Assembly (NCBI GenBank): GCA_942490535.1
Contig: CALNXQ010000004.1
Span: forward strand, 1-64,000
DNA length: 64,000 nt
From: JAEINY01 sp942490535
GTDB lineage: Bacteria > Bacteroidota > Bacteroidia > Bacteroidales > Marinilabiliaceae
Reading direction: 5' to 3'
Shown: in pieces, positions 46,679-56,609 of the stretch
Layout: the number at the start of each line of letters is the position of its first letter
Position numbering within the stretch: position 1 is the stretch's first letter
Notes under the pieces: generated by a model
The model's input: the letters and a program-made list of their open reading frames with translations, nothing else
What the model was told of the DNA's origin: nothing
Database searches by the model: none
Translations under genes and position numbers: made by a program

Positions 46679-47920
46679 ATGAAAAAAGAAATTAAGATTG
46701 GTCTTACCGTATTGGTTGGCTTTGCCATTTTGATTTGGGGATTCAACTTTTTAAAGGGGCGTAATATCTTTTCTTTGGGTGATGAATATTACGGCGTTTA
46801 TGGTCGGCTTGATGGTCTGGATAAAGCTAGTCCGATCGCTTTTCGAGGGTTTAAAATTGGGTCTGTACGGAGTATTGAATTCCACCCCACCTTGCCAAAT
46901 AAATTTGTTGTGACCTTTTCGCTTGATACGGATATTAAACTACCTAAGGATACTCGGGCACAGATTTATAGTCTGGATTTAATGGGTTCAAAGGGGGTGC
47001 AGTTTATGCCTGGGAGTGCCGATGAATATTTGGCTCCTGGCGATACAATGATTACCTCCGTGATGGGTGACCTAAGAGATCAGGTGAGTATGGAGGTGTT
47101 ACCTTTGAAAGATAAAGCTGAGCGATTAATTGTGAAGCTAGATTCAGTGCTGACTGATGTAGGGCGTGTTTTTAATGAAGATAATCAAAAAAACCTCTCG
47201 GTCAGTATTGAGCGTTTTAGCAGATCTATGCGAAACCTGGAACAAATGTCTTCCAATTTGGCGCATAAAGTAGACGATGGAGGCCAGGTGTCAGTCATGG
47301 TGCAGCGAATGGATTCAGTTATGATGATGTTGGCAAGTCAGCGTCCATATATAGATACAACTTTTAAGAATCTGGCTGGTTTTTCCTCGCAATTGGAGCA
47401 AGCTCGAATTGATGAAGTTTTGGGGCCGTTAAAAAGTACGCTTCAGAACACCACCTTACTATTGAATAAGATGAATGAAGGAGATGGTAGCCTGGGGCTT
47501 TTGTTGTCCGACAAAGAGCTTTATTATTCATTGACAGAAGCATCAGCCAGTTTGAATCGTTTGTTGATTGATGTGCGCCACAATCCGAATCGATACGTCA
47601 ATTTCTCAGCCGTTAATTTGGGTAAAAAGGTTACTGTGACCGAAGGAGCTTATGGTATTATCGGGATCTTTTTTCAGGTTCAGTTAATGGAATCGACAAA
47701 GCCGCTTGATATGGATTCCGTGTTGGTAAAAGGGAAGTATAATGTGTTTGAAGATTATAAAAAGGGAAATTACTTTTATTCCATTGGGCAGGCAAGGAGC
47801 TATGAGGAGATTTTAAAAATATATGAAGAAGTAAAGCCTGAATACGAGAATTCCAAAGTGGTGGCTTTTGAAAATGGGGAAGAGATTTCAGTAAAAAAAG
47901 CGCGTCGAAAAACAAAATAG
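46679..47920 (+). CDS. MlaD-type MCE protein with SPOR-like C-terminus
   Basis: 413 aa. One N-terminal membrane anchor (IGLTVLVGFAILIWGFNFL), then an MCE domain (about 38-120) with YGRLDGLDKASPIAFRGFKIGSV, then helical coiled segments (120-290). MCE proteins form rings that move lipids between the membranes. The last 85 residues (IFFQVQLMESTKPLD to VVAFENGEEISVKKA) match the SPOR-like C-terminus of the amidase before it. Partners mlaE and mlaF are not in the window. TACTTTTG at 46571-46578 is a weak promoter candidate. Confidence 0.85.
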   Translation: MKKEIKIGLTVLVGFAILIWGFNFLKGRNIFSLGDEYYGVYGRLDGLDKASPIAFRGFKIGSVRSIEFHPTLPNKFVVTFSLDTDIKLPKDTRAQIYSLDLMGSKGVQFMPGSADEYLAPGDTMITSVMGDLRDQVSMEVLPLKDKAERLIVKLDSVLTDVGRVFNEDNQKNLSVSIERFSRSMRNLEQMSSNLAHKVDDGGQVSVMVQRMDSVMMMLASQRPYIDTTFKNLAGFSSQLEQARIDEVLGPLKSTLQNTTLLLNKMNEGDGSLGLLLSDKELYYSLTEASASLNRLLIDVRHNPNRYVNFSAVNLGKKVTVTEGAYGIIGIFFQVQLMESTKPLDMDSVLVKGKYNVFEDYKKGNYFYSIGQARSYEEILKIYEEVKPEYENSKVVAFENGEEISVKKARRKTK

Positions 47921-47944
47921 AAAACTATATATTTGGTTAAGTAG

Positions 47945-47974
47945 AAAAGGGTTGATTTTTTTCAACCCTTTTTT
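47945..47974 (+). terminator. terminator after the MlaD-type gene
   Basis: Perfect 11-bp stem AAAAGGGTTGA (47945-47955) with TCAACCCTTTT (47962-47972), followed by more T. Confidence 0.85.
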
Positions 47975-47989
47975 GTTTTTTTTCGAACA

Positions 47990-48230
47990 GATGCCTCAAA
48001 AGGTTTAAAAACAGTGTATTTAGTGTGTTAATTGAAAGTTAAGCTCTATGGATAAGGTGTAGGTTTACAGTTGATTGCAGGGTTTATATGTAAATGCCTG
48101 ATATATAAGTTACCCAAATTATTCTAAAATAAACAAGAGTTGTGTTGTTTTTTTTTCATTTATTTTTTCACAACTTTTGTAAGCAGATATTTAAAGTGAT
48201 CTAACATAACTCTATAAAGAAAATCAAGGG
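47990..48230. other. AT-rich region before dnaA, possible origin or dnaA control region
   Basis: Two DnaA-box-like sites: TTTTTCACA at 48164-48172 fits TTWTNCACA, and on the minus strand TTATCCATA (48047-48055) differs by one base. The area 48110-48190 is very AT-rich. This is too few boxes to call oriC; it may only be the autoregulated dnaA promoter. Confidence 0.3.
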
Positions 48231-49661
48231 ATGAAAGCTGACTATGCACTCGCGTGGAGTAACTGTTTACGTATTATTAAGGATAATATACCCCAAATCA
48301 GTTACCAAACCTGGTTCGAACCCATTGTTCCGGTTAAACTGGAAAGGGATATTTTGACCATTCAGGTGCCAAGTCTTTTTTTCTATGAGTACCTTGAAGA
48401 GCAATACATCGATTTGCTCAGCAAAACACTGCGTAAAGAATTAGGAGCAGGTGCTAAATTAGAGTACAGTGTGGTAATGGACAATGCGCACATGGCGAAT
48501 CGTCAGCCCTACACATTAAATTTTCCAACCAGCAACAAAACCGATTTGCGCAATCGTCCGGTGAATGTGCAGCATCAGCAGGATCGGCCCACGATTAAAA
48601 ATCCCTTCGTCATTCCGGGTATTAAAAAGTTAAATGTAGATCCTCAATTAAATATCGATTATTGTTTTGATAATTTTGTGGAAGGGGAGTGTAATCGGTT
48701 GGCGCGTTCAGCTGGTATGGCGGTTGCTAAGAATCCTGGTAAAACAGCCTTTAATCCATTGTTCCTGTATGGTAATTCGGGTTTAGGAAAAACGCACCTG
48801 GCCCAGTCTATTGGTATTGAAGTGAAGAAATCAACACCTGAAAAAACAGTGCTATACGTGAATGCCAATAAGTTTCAAACACAATTCACGGAATCGGTGC
48901 GTAATAATACCCAAAATGATTTCTTGAATTTCTACCAGATGATTGATGTGTTAATCATTGATGATGTGCAGGAATTTGCCGGTAAAACAAAAACCCAGAA
49001 TACATTCTTCCATATCTTTAACCATCTTCATCAATCGGGTAAGCAGTTAATTTTAACTTGTGATAAAGCCCCTGTTGAATTGGTAGGCATGGAAGATCGC
49101 TTATTATCCCGTTTTAAATGGGGATTATCTGCAGATCTGCAAATTCCTGATTTTGAAACGCGAGTATCCATCTTAAATCGGAAGATTTATAATGATGGCT
49201 TGGATGTGCCGGAAGATGTGGTCTATTACATTGCATCCAATGTGGTGAATAATGTACGGGAGTTGGAAGGGGCATTGATTTCGCTCTTGGCTCAGGCGAC
49301 CTTGAATAAGAAGGAGATTACTTTCGAATCAGCCAAAGCTATCATCGATAAGCTGGTAAAGAAAACAACCAAGGAAGTTTCCATCGATATGATCTCGCAG
49401 ACAGTATGTGATTATTTTGGATTGGATTTGGATATTTTGCAATCCAAAACACGGAAGCGGGAGATTGTTCAGGCGCGTCAGATTGCTATGTTTTTCAGTA
49501 AAAGTATGACCAATTCATCCTTGTCGACCATTGGTGCCAAAATTGGTAAGAAAGATCATGCCACCGTTTTGCATGCTTGTAAAGCAGTTAATAACTTGCT
49601 GGAAACAAATAAGGATTTCAAAACTCAAGTGAAAGAAATTGAAGCACAGATTAAATCATAA
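48231..49661 (+). CDS. dnaA: chromosomal replication initiator DnaA
   Basis: 476 aa. Domain I (about 1-85) with SYQTWFEPIVPV; AAA+ domain III with Walker A GNSGLGKTHLA, Walker B LIIDDVQEF and sensor region ALISLLAQ; DNA-binding domain IV with DHATVLHACKAV, the DnaA signature. Protein opens the origin and loads the helicase. Neighbours are not dnaN or recF, as is normal for this phylum. Ended by a strong terminator. Confidence 0.97.
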   Translation: MKADYALAWSNCLRIIKDNIPQISYQTWFEPIVPVKLERDILTIQVPSLFFYEYLEEQYIDLLSKTLRKELGAGAKLEYSVVMDNAHMANRQPYTLNFPTSNKTDLRNRPVNVQHQQDRPTIKNPFVIPGIKKLNVDPQLNIDYCFDNFVEGECNRLARSAGMAVAKNPGKTAFNPLFLYGNSGLGKTHLAQSIGIEVKKSTPEKTVLYVNANKFQTQFTESVRNNTQNDFLNFYQMIDVLIIDDVQEFAGKTKTQNTFFHIFNHLHQSGKQLILTCDKAPVELVGMEDRLLSRFKWGLSADLQIPDFETRVSILNRKIYNDGLDVPEDVVYYIASNVVNNVRELEGALISLLAQATLNKKEITFESAKAIIDKLVKKTTKEVSIDMISQTVCDYFGLDLDILQSKTRKREIVQARQIAMFFSKSMTNSSLSTIGAKIGKKDHATVLHACKAVNNLLETNKDFKTQVKEIEAQIKS

Positions 49662-49685
49662 AACATAAGCCTTGTTTATAAAGAG

Positions 49686-49720
49686 AAAGGACATTCTATT
49701 TTCGGAATGTCCTTTTTCAT
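49686..49720 (+). terminator. terminator after dnaA
   Basis: Perfect 11-bp stem AAAGGACATTC (49686-49696) with GAATGTCCTTT (49705-49715), then T-rich sequence. Confidence 0.88.
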
Positions 49721-49844
49721 TTTTCGGATAGATTTCATCAATGGGGTAGTACCAACGAAAATGAGTCGTTGTTAATTGCTAATTTCGGTAGTTTAATCTG
49801 ACTAATATTTTTGTAATTTTGGCAGTCTATTTTAAGATGTCAAT

Positions 49845-50864
49845 ATGCGATTATTACCAGCAGAGTGGGAACCACAGAGTGGAGTTCAACTAACATGGCC
49901 GGACGATCAAACCGACTGGTCGGATATATTAGCCGAAGTGATTCCGGTTTATCAACAAGTGGCAAAGGAAATTGCCAGACGGGAGAAATTATTAATTGTT
50001 TGTCGAAATAAAGCATTGGTTTTGAAATATCTAACCGATGTCAATTTGGAGAATGTCATCTTCCGGGAATGTGAGATGAACGATACTTGGGCCCGTGATC
50101 ATGGGCCTATCACTGTATTTGAAGAGGGGCAACCCGTTTTGTGTGATTTTAAATTCAACGGATGGGGTTTAAAGTTTGCTTCTGATAAAGATAATCTCAT
50201 TACCAGGTATCTATATGAGAGCTCTGTATTTTCTGCACATACCAGTTATAAAAATCTCTTAAATTGTGTACTGGAAGGGGGTGGTATTGAGTCGGATGGG
50301 CAGGGTACCATTTTAACTACTTCAGAGTGTTTGTTGTCGCCAAATCGCAATGGACAATGGTCGCGACAGGAGGTTGAGGACTATTTGAAAGAAACCCTTG
50401 GTGCCACACGCATATTGTGGGTGAACAATGGTTATTTGGCGGGCGATGATACCGATAGCCACATTGATACCCTGGCGCGTCTAGCCACGCCAAACACGAT
50501 TCTCTATGTAAAGTGTGAAGATGGGAGGGATGAGCATTATGAGCAACTTCAGCGCATGGAGGAGGATTTAAAAGCATTCAGAACGGTGGATGGAAATCCC
50601 TATCAATTGGTGGCTCTGCCCATGGCAGATACGGTCATGGATGGTGATGACCGGCTTCCGGCGACATATGCCAATTTTTTGATTATTAACGGTGCCGTGT
50701 TAGTACCAACCTATGGAAGTGATAAGGATCAGGTGGCATTGGATATCATTAAGCAGGTATTTCCCGATCGGGAAATTGTAGGGATTAACTGTGTTCCCTT
50801 GATTAAGCAACATGGTTCCTTGCATTGCATCACCATGCAGTTTCCGCAGGGGGTGATTTTGTAA
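49845..50864 (+). CDS. aguA: agmatine deiminase
   Basis: 339 aa, cytosolic. It converts agmatine to N-carbamoylputrescine. Family marks: AEWEPQSGVQLTWP at the start, NDTWARDHGPI (substrate-binding acid residues), LEGGGIESDGQGTILTT, and the catalytic Cys328 in HGSLHCITMQFPQG. TAATTTTG at 49814-49821 is a fair -7 box. The next gene completes the path to putrescine. No arginine decarboxylase gene is in the window. Confidence 0.95.
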   Translation: MRLLPAEWEPQSGVQLTWPDDQTDWSDILAEVIPVYQQVAKEIARREKLLIVCRNKALVLKYLTDVNLENVIFRECEMNDTWARDHGPITVFEEGQPVLCDFKFNGWGLKFASDKDNLITRYLYESSVFSAHTSYKNLLNCVLEGGGIESDGQGTILTTSECLLSPNRNGQWSRQEVEDYLKETLGATRILWVNNGYLAGDDTDSHIDTLARLATPNTILYVKCEDGRDEHYEQLQRMEEDLKAFRTVDGNPYQLVALPMADTVMDGDDRLPATYANFLIINGAVLVPTYGSDKDQVALDIIKQVFPDREIVGINCVPLIKQHGSLHCITMQFPQGVIL

Positions 50865-51059
50865 ATCAGATGTCCTATTGGGGAACCTAATCAGGACGAG
50901 ACAGAACCAAATAATGAATATTGATCAACAAATGAAGAACGTCGAATTCGTAAATCTCAAATCGTTAATCGATATTCATCATTTCCTTTAGTCCCAAAAG
51001 CAATATCCTGACTAATAATACAAGGATATCAGCAGTAAGACACTAATTCACATGTAAAA

Positions 51060-51965
51060 ATGATTGTCAAGATGAAACGAAATAGTATAAAAGTGGGGAT
51101 GGTGCAGCAATCCTGCAGTTCATCCATCGAAGCCAATAAAGCGAAGCTGGCTCAGAACATTCGTCAGTGTGCGGCAGATGGTGCGGAATTGGTCGTTTTA
51201 CAAGAGTTGCATAATAGCCTCTATTTTTGCCAGACCGAAGATGTGAATCTGTTTGATTTGGCGGAACCGATTCCCGGGCCGGGCACTATTTTTTATGGTG
51301 ATCTGGCCAAAGAGCTGGGGATTGTATTAGTGACCTCACTGTTTGAAAAACGGGCTCCCGGGCTGTATCATAATACAGCAGTCGTCTTTGAAAAGGATGG
51401 CTCAATAGCCGGTAAGTACCGAAAGATGCATATTCCGGATGATCCGGCCTACTACGAGAAATTCTATTTTACCCCGGGTGATTTGGGTTTTGAGCCCATT
51501 CAAACTTCGGTTGGGAAGTTAGGCGTTTTAATCTGTTGGGATCAATGGTATCCCGAAGCGGCGCGTTTGATGGCCATGCGCGGTGCTGATCTGTTGATTT
51601 ACCCCACTGCTATTGGCTGGGAATCTTCGGATAGTGCCGATGAAAAACAACGCCAACAGGATGCGTGGATCATCTCTCAACGGGGCCATGCCGTAGCGAA
51701 CGGGTTACCGGTTATAGCGGTGAATCGTACCGGTTTTGAACCGGATCCGTCCGGTCAAACCAATGGAATCACATTTTGGGGCAATAGCTTTGTGGCAGGA
51801 CCACAAGGGGAATTCATAGCCCGTGCATACGATGATCGGGAGCAAAATTTGATTGTCGAAGTGGATTTGAAGCGATCGGAAGATGTCAGACGCATTTGGC
51901 CCTTCTTCAGAGATCGGCGAATAGATGCCTACGCAGCTATTGATAAACGTTTTCTGGATGAATGA
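51060..51965 (+). CDS. aguB: N-carbamoylputrescine amidase
   Basis: 301 aa, nitrilase family. The Glu-Lys-Cys triad is Glu49 (LQELHNS), Lys122 (KYRKMHIPDD) and Cys159 (LICWDQWYPE). It releases ammonia and CO2 from N-carbamoylputrescine to give putrescine, following aguA. Either of two ATGs (51060 or 51072) may start it. A 195-bp gap after aguA makes separate promoters possible, but the shared path suggests joint expression. Confidence 0.94.
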   Translation: MIVKMKRNSIKVGMVQQSCSSSIEANKAKLAQNIRQCAADGAELVVLQELHNSLYFCQTEDVNLFDLAEPIPGPGTIFYGDLAKELGIVLVTSLFEKRAPGLYHNTAVVFEKDGSIAGKYRKMHIPDDPAYYEKFYFTPGDLGFEPIQTSVGKLGVLICWDQWYPEAARLMAMRGADLLIYPTAIGWESSDSADEKQRQQDAWIISQRGHAVANGLPVIAVNRTGFEPDPSGQTNGITFWGNSFVAGPQGEFIARAYDDREQNLIVEVDLKRSEDVRRIWPFFRDRRIDAYAAIDKRFLDE

Positions 51966-52065
51966 TAAAATGCAGGTAAATATTTTGAGGATAAAAGCAT
52001 CTAACTGCTACAATTCATTTATCTTCAGCTGTTTTTTTTGTTGAAAAATCCAAAATTTAAATCTC

Positions 52066-54180
52066 ATGAAACACACATTTATTTTTTTATTGGCTATGAC
52101 GATGTTAGTAGCAGGGTGTCAACAACCTCAACCCAAGAGTGACAACCCATTTTTTGAGGTGTATGACACCCCCCATCAAACTCCTCCGTTTGATAAAATT
52201 ACAACCGATCATTACATGCCCGCTTTTATCAAGGGAATGGAAGAGCAAAAGGCAGAAATTGATAAGATTGTTAAAAATCAGGAGGAGCCAACCTTTGAAA
52301 ATACCATTTTACCATTCGACCGCTCAGGTGAGTTGCTGGACAAGGTAAGCTATGTCTTTTACAATGTGAAAGAGACGGATAATAACGAAACCATGCAAGC
52401 CATTGCACGTGAAGTGACGCCGTTAATGACCAAGCATGGGGATGAAATCTCCATGAATATGGATCTGTTTAAGCGCGTGAAAGCGGTTTATACCAATCGG
52501 GAAAGTGCGGGTTTGAATCCTTCACAGATTCGTGTAGTCGAAAAATATTACAAGGACTTTGTGCGCAATGGGGCTGATTTATCGGCTGAAGATCAGGAAA
52601 AAATGAAGACCTTGAATGGCGAGTTGTCCATGTTGCAACTTAAGTTTGGTGAAAATCAATTGGCCGAAACCAACAGTAATTTCAGTTTGATCATTGAAGA
52701 TGAGAAGGACTTGGCTGGTTTACCCGAAGGTGTTATTGCTGGTGCAGCGGAAACGGCAGAAGCAGCCGGACAAGCAGGTAAATGGATGTTTACGCTGCAA
52801 AAGCCCAGCTTGATTCCTTTCTTACAGTATGCTGACAATCGTGACCTGCGCGAAAAAATCTACCGTGGTTATTTCATGCGTGGTAATAACGATAATGCTT
52901 TTGATAACAAAGAGACCTTGCAAAAAATGGCTGTGCTGCGTTCGGAGCGAGCCAAACTGTTGGGATTTGATACCCAAGCTGACTATGTGATTGATGTGAA
53001 CATGGCTAAAACACCGGATAAGGTGTACGAATTCCTGCATCGCTTATATGAGCCAGCATTGGATCGTGCCAAGTCGGAAGTGAAAGAAATGCAAGCCATT
53101 ATTGATCGTGAAGGTGGTAATTTCGAATTGGCTTCATGGGACTGGTGGTACTATGCTGAGAAGCTGCGCAAAGAGAAATATGACCTGGATGAGTCGGAGT
53201 TAACCCCTTACTTCAAGCTGGAAAACTGTCGCGACGGTATGTTTTGGGTAGCTAACCAATTATATGGCATTACCTTCGAGAAAGTGAACAACATTCCGGT
53301 TTATAATCCCGAGGTGGAAGTATTTGAAGTGAAAGAGGCCGATGGCTCACATGTGGGTTTGTTGTACATGGATTATCACCCGCGTGCCAGCAAGAGTCCA
53401 GGGGCCTGGTGTACCGGTTTCCGTGAGGCCATTGTGAAAGATGGGCAGCGCACCGCGCCTTTGGTATCCATCGTTTGTAACTTCACTAAACCAACCGGAG
53501 ATACACCTGCTTTATTAACCTGGGACGAAGTAACGACGCTTTTCCACGAATTTGGTCATGGCTTACATGGTTTATTTACAACCGGTGAGTATTCTCGTAC
53601 TGCTGGTGTTGTACCCACTGATTACGTTGAGTTGCCCTCTCAGATAATGGAAAATTGGGCGAGTGAACCTGCCGTATTGAAGCAATATGCGAAGCATTAC
53701 CAAACAGGAGAAGTGATTTCGGATGCGTTGATTGAGAAGATTCAAAAAAGTGGCCATTTCAACCAGGGATTTGCTACGGTTGAGTATTTAGCGGCTTCTT
53801 TATTGGATTTGGACTGGCATTCCATCCAGGCTGGTGAACAAGTGGCGGATGCCATGACGTTTGAAAAAGCCTCAATGGATAAAATTGGTTTGATCGATGA
53901 GATTTTCCCAAGATACCGTTCTACCTATTTTGCACATATTTTTGATGGTGGCTATGCAGCCGGATATTATGTGTACATCTGGGCGGCTGTATTGGATTCG
54001 GATGCCTTTAATGCCTTTAAAGAATCAGGTGATATCTTTAATAAAGAATTGGCAGCCAAGTTCCGTCAGTTCTGTCTGTCTGAAGTAGGTGATGGTGAAG
54101 GGATGGATCAATACCGCAAGTTCCGCGGACAAGATCCTTCGGTAGAACCCTTATTGGAAAAACGTGGTTTGAAAAACTAA
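52066..54180 (+). CDS. dcp: M3-family peptidyl-dipeptidase lipoprotein
   Basis: 704 aa. A lipoprotein signal with lipobox LVAGC (Cys18) anchors it to a membrane, so it acts in the periplasm or outer membrane. The zinc motif is H494-EFGH498 in FHEFGHGLHGLF, followed by the third ligand region (VELPSQIMENWA). The YYHPRASKSPGAWCTGF and AGYYVYIWAAVLDSDAF parts are usual in Dcp/oligopeptidase A. It removes dipeptides from peptide C-termini. Single gene with a strong terminator. Confidence 0.93.
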   Translation: MKHTFIFLLAMTMLVAGCQQPQPKSDNPFFEVYDTPHQTPPFDKITTDHYMPAFIKGMEEQKAEIDKIVKNQEEPTFENTILPFDRSGELLDKVSYVFYNVKETDNNETMQAIAREVTPLMTKHGDEISMNMDLFKRVKAVYTNRESAGLNPSQIRVVEKYYKDFVRNGADLSAEDQEKMKTLNGELSMLQLKFGENQLAETNSNFSLIIEDEKDLAGLPEGVIAGAAETAEAAGQAGKWMFTLQKPSLIPFLQYADNRDLREKIYRGYFMRGNNDNAFDNKETLQKMAVLRSERAKLLGFDTQADYVIDVNMAKTPDKVYEFLHRLYEPALDRAKSEVKEMQAIIDREGGNFELASWDWWYYAEKLRKEKYDLDESELTPYFKLENCRDGMFWVANQLYGITFEKVNNIPVYNPEVEVFEVKEADGSHVGLLYMDYHPRASKSPGAWCTGFREAIVKDGQRTAPLVSIVCNFTKPTGDTPALLTWDEVTTLFHEFGHGLHGLFTTGEYSRTAGVVPTDYVELPSQIMENWASEPAVLKQYAKHYQTGEVISDALIEKIQKSGHFNQGFATVEYLAASLLDLDWHSIQAGEQVADAMTFEKASMDKIGLIDEIFPRYRSTYFAHIFDGGYAAGYYVYIWAAVLDSDAFNAFKESGDIFNKELAAKFRQFCLSEVGDGEGMDQYRKFRGQDPSVEPLLEKRGLKN

Positions 54181-54204
54181 TCTCAAACAGAGATAGAATA
54201 TGGA

Positions 54205-54233
54205 AAAGGTCGGTTGTAAAACCGACCTTTTTT
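54205..54233 (+). terminator. terminator after dcp
   Basis: Perfect 11-bp stem AAAGGTCGGTT (54205-54215) with AACCGACCTTT (54220-54230), short loop, then TTT. Confidence 0.88.
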
Positions 54234-54262
54234 ATGAATTGTAATAGGTTCAATACTTGATC

Positions 54263-54808
54263 CTATTTGCTGGTAATCCATCCAATAATCTCCTCGTCAT
54301 CGGGTTTAGTACGCGGTGAAATCACTTTTTCCAATTTTCCGTCGGCACTGATCAGGTATTTTTGGAAATTCCAACCCACCTTACTGTCTTCAACACCGTT
54401 CAATTCTTTTTGGGTGAGCCATTGGTATAGCGGATGCATGTCTTTGCCCTTCACCGAAATTTTCGACATCATTGGAAAGGTCACCCCATAATTAGCCGTG
54501 CAGAACGCTTTTATGTCCGAATCGGATCCCGGCTCCTGGCTTAAAAAGTTATTAGCCGGAAACCCAATGATGATAAAATCATCGCCCCCGTATTGTTCAT
54601 AAACAGCTTGCAGTTGCTCGTACTGAGGGGTCAGACCACATTTGCTGGCGACGTTCACCACCATCACTTTTTTGCCCTTCAGCGAGGAAAGATCAAAGGA
54701 TTCCCCTTCAATGGTAGTTACTTTATAGTCGTAAAAGCTTTGTGCTTGCACAGAAGTGTAGGTGAGCAGTGTCAGGCACATGGCAAAGGCTAAACTTATT
54801 TTTTTCAT
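54263..54808 (-). CDS. glutathione peroxidase-like thiol peroxidase, exported
   Basis: 181 aa with signal peptide (MKKISLAFAMCLTLLTYTSVQAQ), so periplasmic. The active residue is Cys57 in ASKCGLTPQY, not selenocysteine. Trp of the catalytic group is in KVGWNFQKYL. The usual Gln in the FPCNQFG motif is replaced: the sequence reads FPANNFLSQEPG. Electrons probably come from thioredoxin-like proteins and not from glutathione. Convergent with dcp. Confidence 0.92.
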   Translation of the reverse strand: MKKISLAFAMCLTLLTYTSVQAQSFYDYKVTTIEGESFDLSSLKGKKVMVVNVASKCGLTPQYEQLQAVYEQYGGDDFIIIGFPANNFLSQEPGSDSDIKAFCTANYGVTFPMMSKISVKGKDMHPLYQWLTQKELNGVEDSKVGWNFQKYLISADGKLEKVISPRTKPDDEEIIGWITSK

Positions 54809-54990
54809 AGTGAGTATTGCATTAAAAATGTTAAAGTGTTTTTACGATTAGTTAAACAGTCAGTGGCCTAAAAAGTTCGCAGACGTTCAGATAAGTGGAA
54901 ATTTGTTAGAATAACCCGATCTTTGATAGACTATTGTCATTCCAATACTTACATTCGTAGGGATTCTTATATAAATTCAGAAACACATTT

Positions 54991-56568
54991 ATGGTTCCAA
55001 TGAAATCTTCAGTCATAACCGCCGGATGTGCTGCTCTACTAGCGTCAGGTTGCACCTCTGCCAGGCCAGAGCAGACAAAGCAGCAGCCCAACATTCTTTT
55101 CATCATGAGTGATGATCACGCCATGCGCGCCATCAGTGCGTATGATTCTGATTTAATACAAACACCGAATATCGATCGCCTCGCTCAGGAAGGGGTTATT
55201 TTTAATAATGGCTTTGTGACCAATAGTATTTGTTCGCCCAGCCGTGCTACCATGTTAACCAGTAAATTCAGCCATCTGAATGGCTTGCGTGATAACCGGG
55301 ATCAATTCGATGGTTCTCAAAATACCTGGGTGAAAGAATTGCGCCAAAATGGATACAAAACGATGATTGTCGGTAAGTGGCATCTAAAAACTGAACCGCA
55401 GGGATTTGATTATTGGAACATCCTCATCGATCAGGGGGAATATTACAATCCCCGGTTTATTGAGAATGGCGATACCGGTGTCATTAAGGGGTATGCCACC
55501 GATGTGATTACGGAGTTGGCCTTGGATCAATTGAAAAAACAGGATAAAAATAAGCCATTTGCCATGTTGGTGCACCATAAGGCACCGCATCGCAATTGGA
55601 TGCCCCATTCAAAAAATCTGAATTTGTTTCAGGAGCGAATATTTGAGAAGCCCTCGAACTTCTATGATAAGTATGAAAATCGTCAGGCAGCGGCTGAACA
55701 GGATCTGGAAATAAACGATATGTTTTTGTCCATGGACTTTAAACTGGAACAGGCCGATTATGGTGCAGAGACCGGTTCAGGGGGTGGTGGTAAAGTGATG
55801 GATTATGCCAATGTGTGGAAGCATATCTTGAGTCGGGTGGAAGGGGAGCATCTGCCGCTTTGGATAGCACATCTGGCGCAACGTCGCCAGGAATTTCTGG
55901 CCGTAAAAGATGATCCGGCAGCTTTAGAAGACTGGAAGTATCAAACCTATTTGAAGGATTATTTGCGTTGCATTGCTTCCGTAGATGAAAGTGTTGGACA
56001 CATTCTGGATTACCTGGATGAGTCGGGGTTCGCCGAGAATACCATTGTGGTTTACACTTCTGATCAGGGCTTTTATTTGGGTGAGCATGGGTGGTATGAT
56101 AAGCGTTTTATGTATAAAGAGTCCCATGGAACGCCCATTTTAATGCGCTATCCGGCGCAGGTACAAGCCCATCAAAAGCGGGATGAATTTGTGATGAACC
56201 TGGATTTTGGACCTACTTTTCTGGATTTTTCCGGTTTATCGATTCCCGATGAGATGCAAGGCGAGTCTTTTAAAGGAGTGATAACAGGCAAGCAGGAGAA
56301 AGCATGGCGCAATTCAGTGTATTACCATTACTATGAATACCCGCATGGATGGCACCAGGTGAAAAAACACTATGGTATCCGTCGTGATAATTACAAACTC
56401 ATCCATTTTTATTATGATATTGACTCCTGGGAGTTATATGATTTGGAGACGGATCCGGGTGAGGTACGCAATTTATATGGGCAGCCGAAGTATGAAGAAT
56501 TAACCCATCAACTGAAGCTGGAGCTGAAAGCTTTGCAGGAAAAATATAAGGATACATCGATGAATTAA
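54991..56568 (+). CDS. lipoprotein sulfatase (S1 family)
   Basis: 525 aa. Lipoprotein signal with Cys21 (LLASGC). The sulfatase core starts PNILFIMSDDH; Cys81 in SICSPSRAT is the residue changed to formylglycine; KWHL, a HHKAPHRNW metal/substrate segment and SDQGFYLGEHGWYDKR follow. The C-terminal subdomain is DSWELYDLETDPGEVRNLY. Overall pattern (FDGSQ, GFDYWNIL) recalls N-acetylglucosamine-6-sulfatases, but this is from memory. The activating enzyme is not in the window, and no glycan-use operon lies next to it. Confidence 0.92.
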   Translation: MVPMKSSVITAGCAALLASGCTSARPEQTKQQPNILFIMSDDHAMRAISAYDSDLIQTPNIDRLAQEGVIFNNGFVTNSICSPSRATMLTSKFSHLNGLRDNRDQFDGSQNTWVKELRQNGYKTMIVGKWHLKTEPQGFDYWNILIDQGEYYNPRFIENGDTGVIKGYATDVITELALDQLKKQDKNKPFAMLVHHKAPHRNWMPHSKNLNLFQERIFEKPSNFYDKYENRQAAAEQDLEINDMFLSMDFKLEQADYGAETGSGGGGKVMDYANVWKHILSRVEGEHLPLWIAHLAQRRQEFLAVKDDPAALEDWKYQTYLKDYLRCIASVDESVGHILDYLDESGFAENTIVVYTSDQGFYLGEHGWYDKRFMYKESHGTPILMRYPAQVQAHQKRDEFVMNLDFGPTFLDFSGLSIPDEMQGESFKGVITGKQEKAWRNSVYYHYYEYPHGWHQVKKHYGIRRDNYKLIHFYYDIDSWELYDLETDPGEVRNLYGQPKYEELTHQLKLELKALQEKYKDTSMN

Positions 56569-56609
56569 GGGGGAAAGCCTGTTGGCCTCCAAGTACTGCA
56601 AAAACACGC

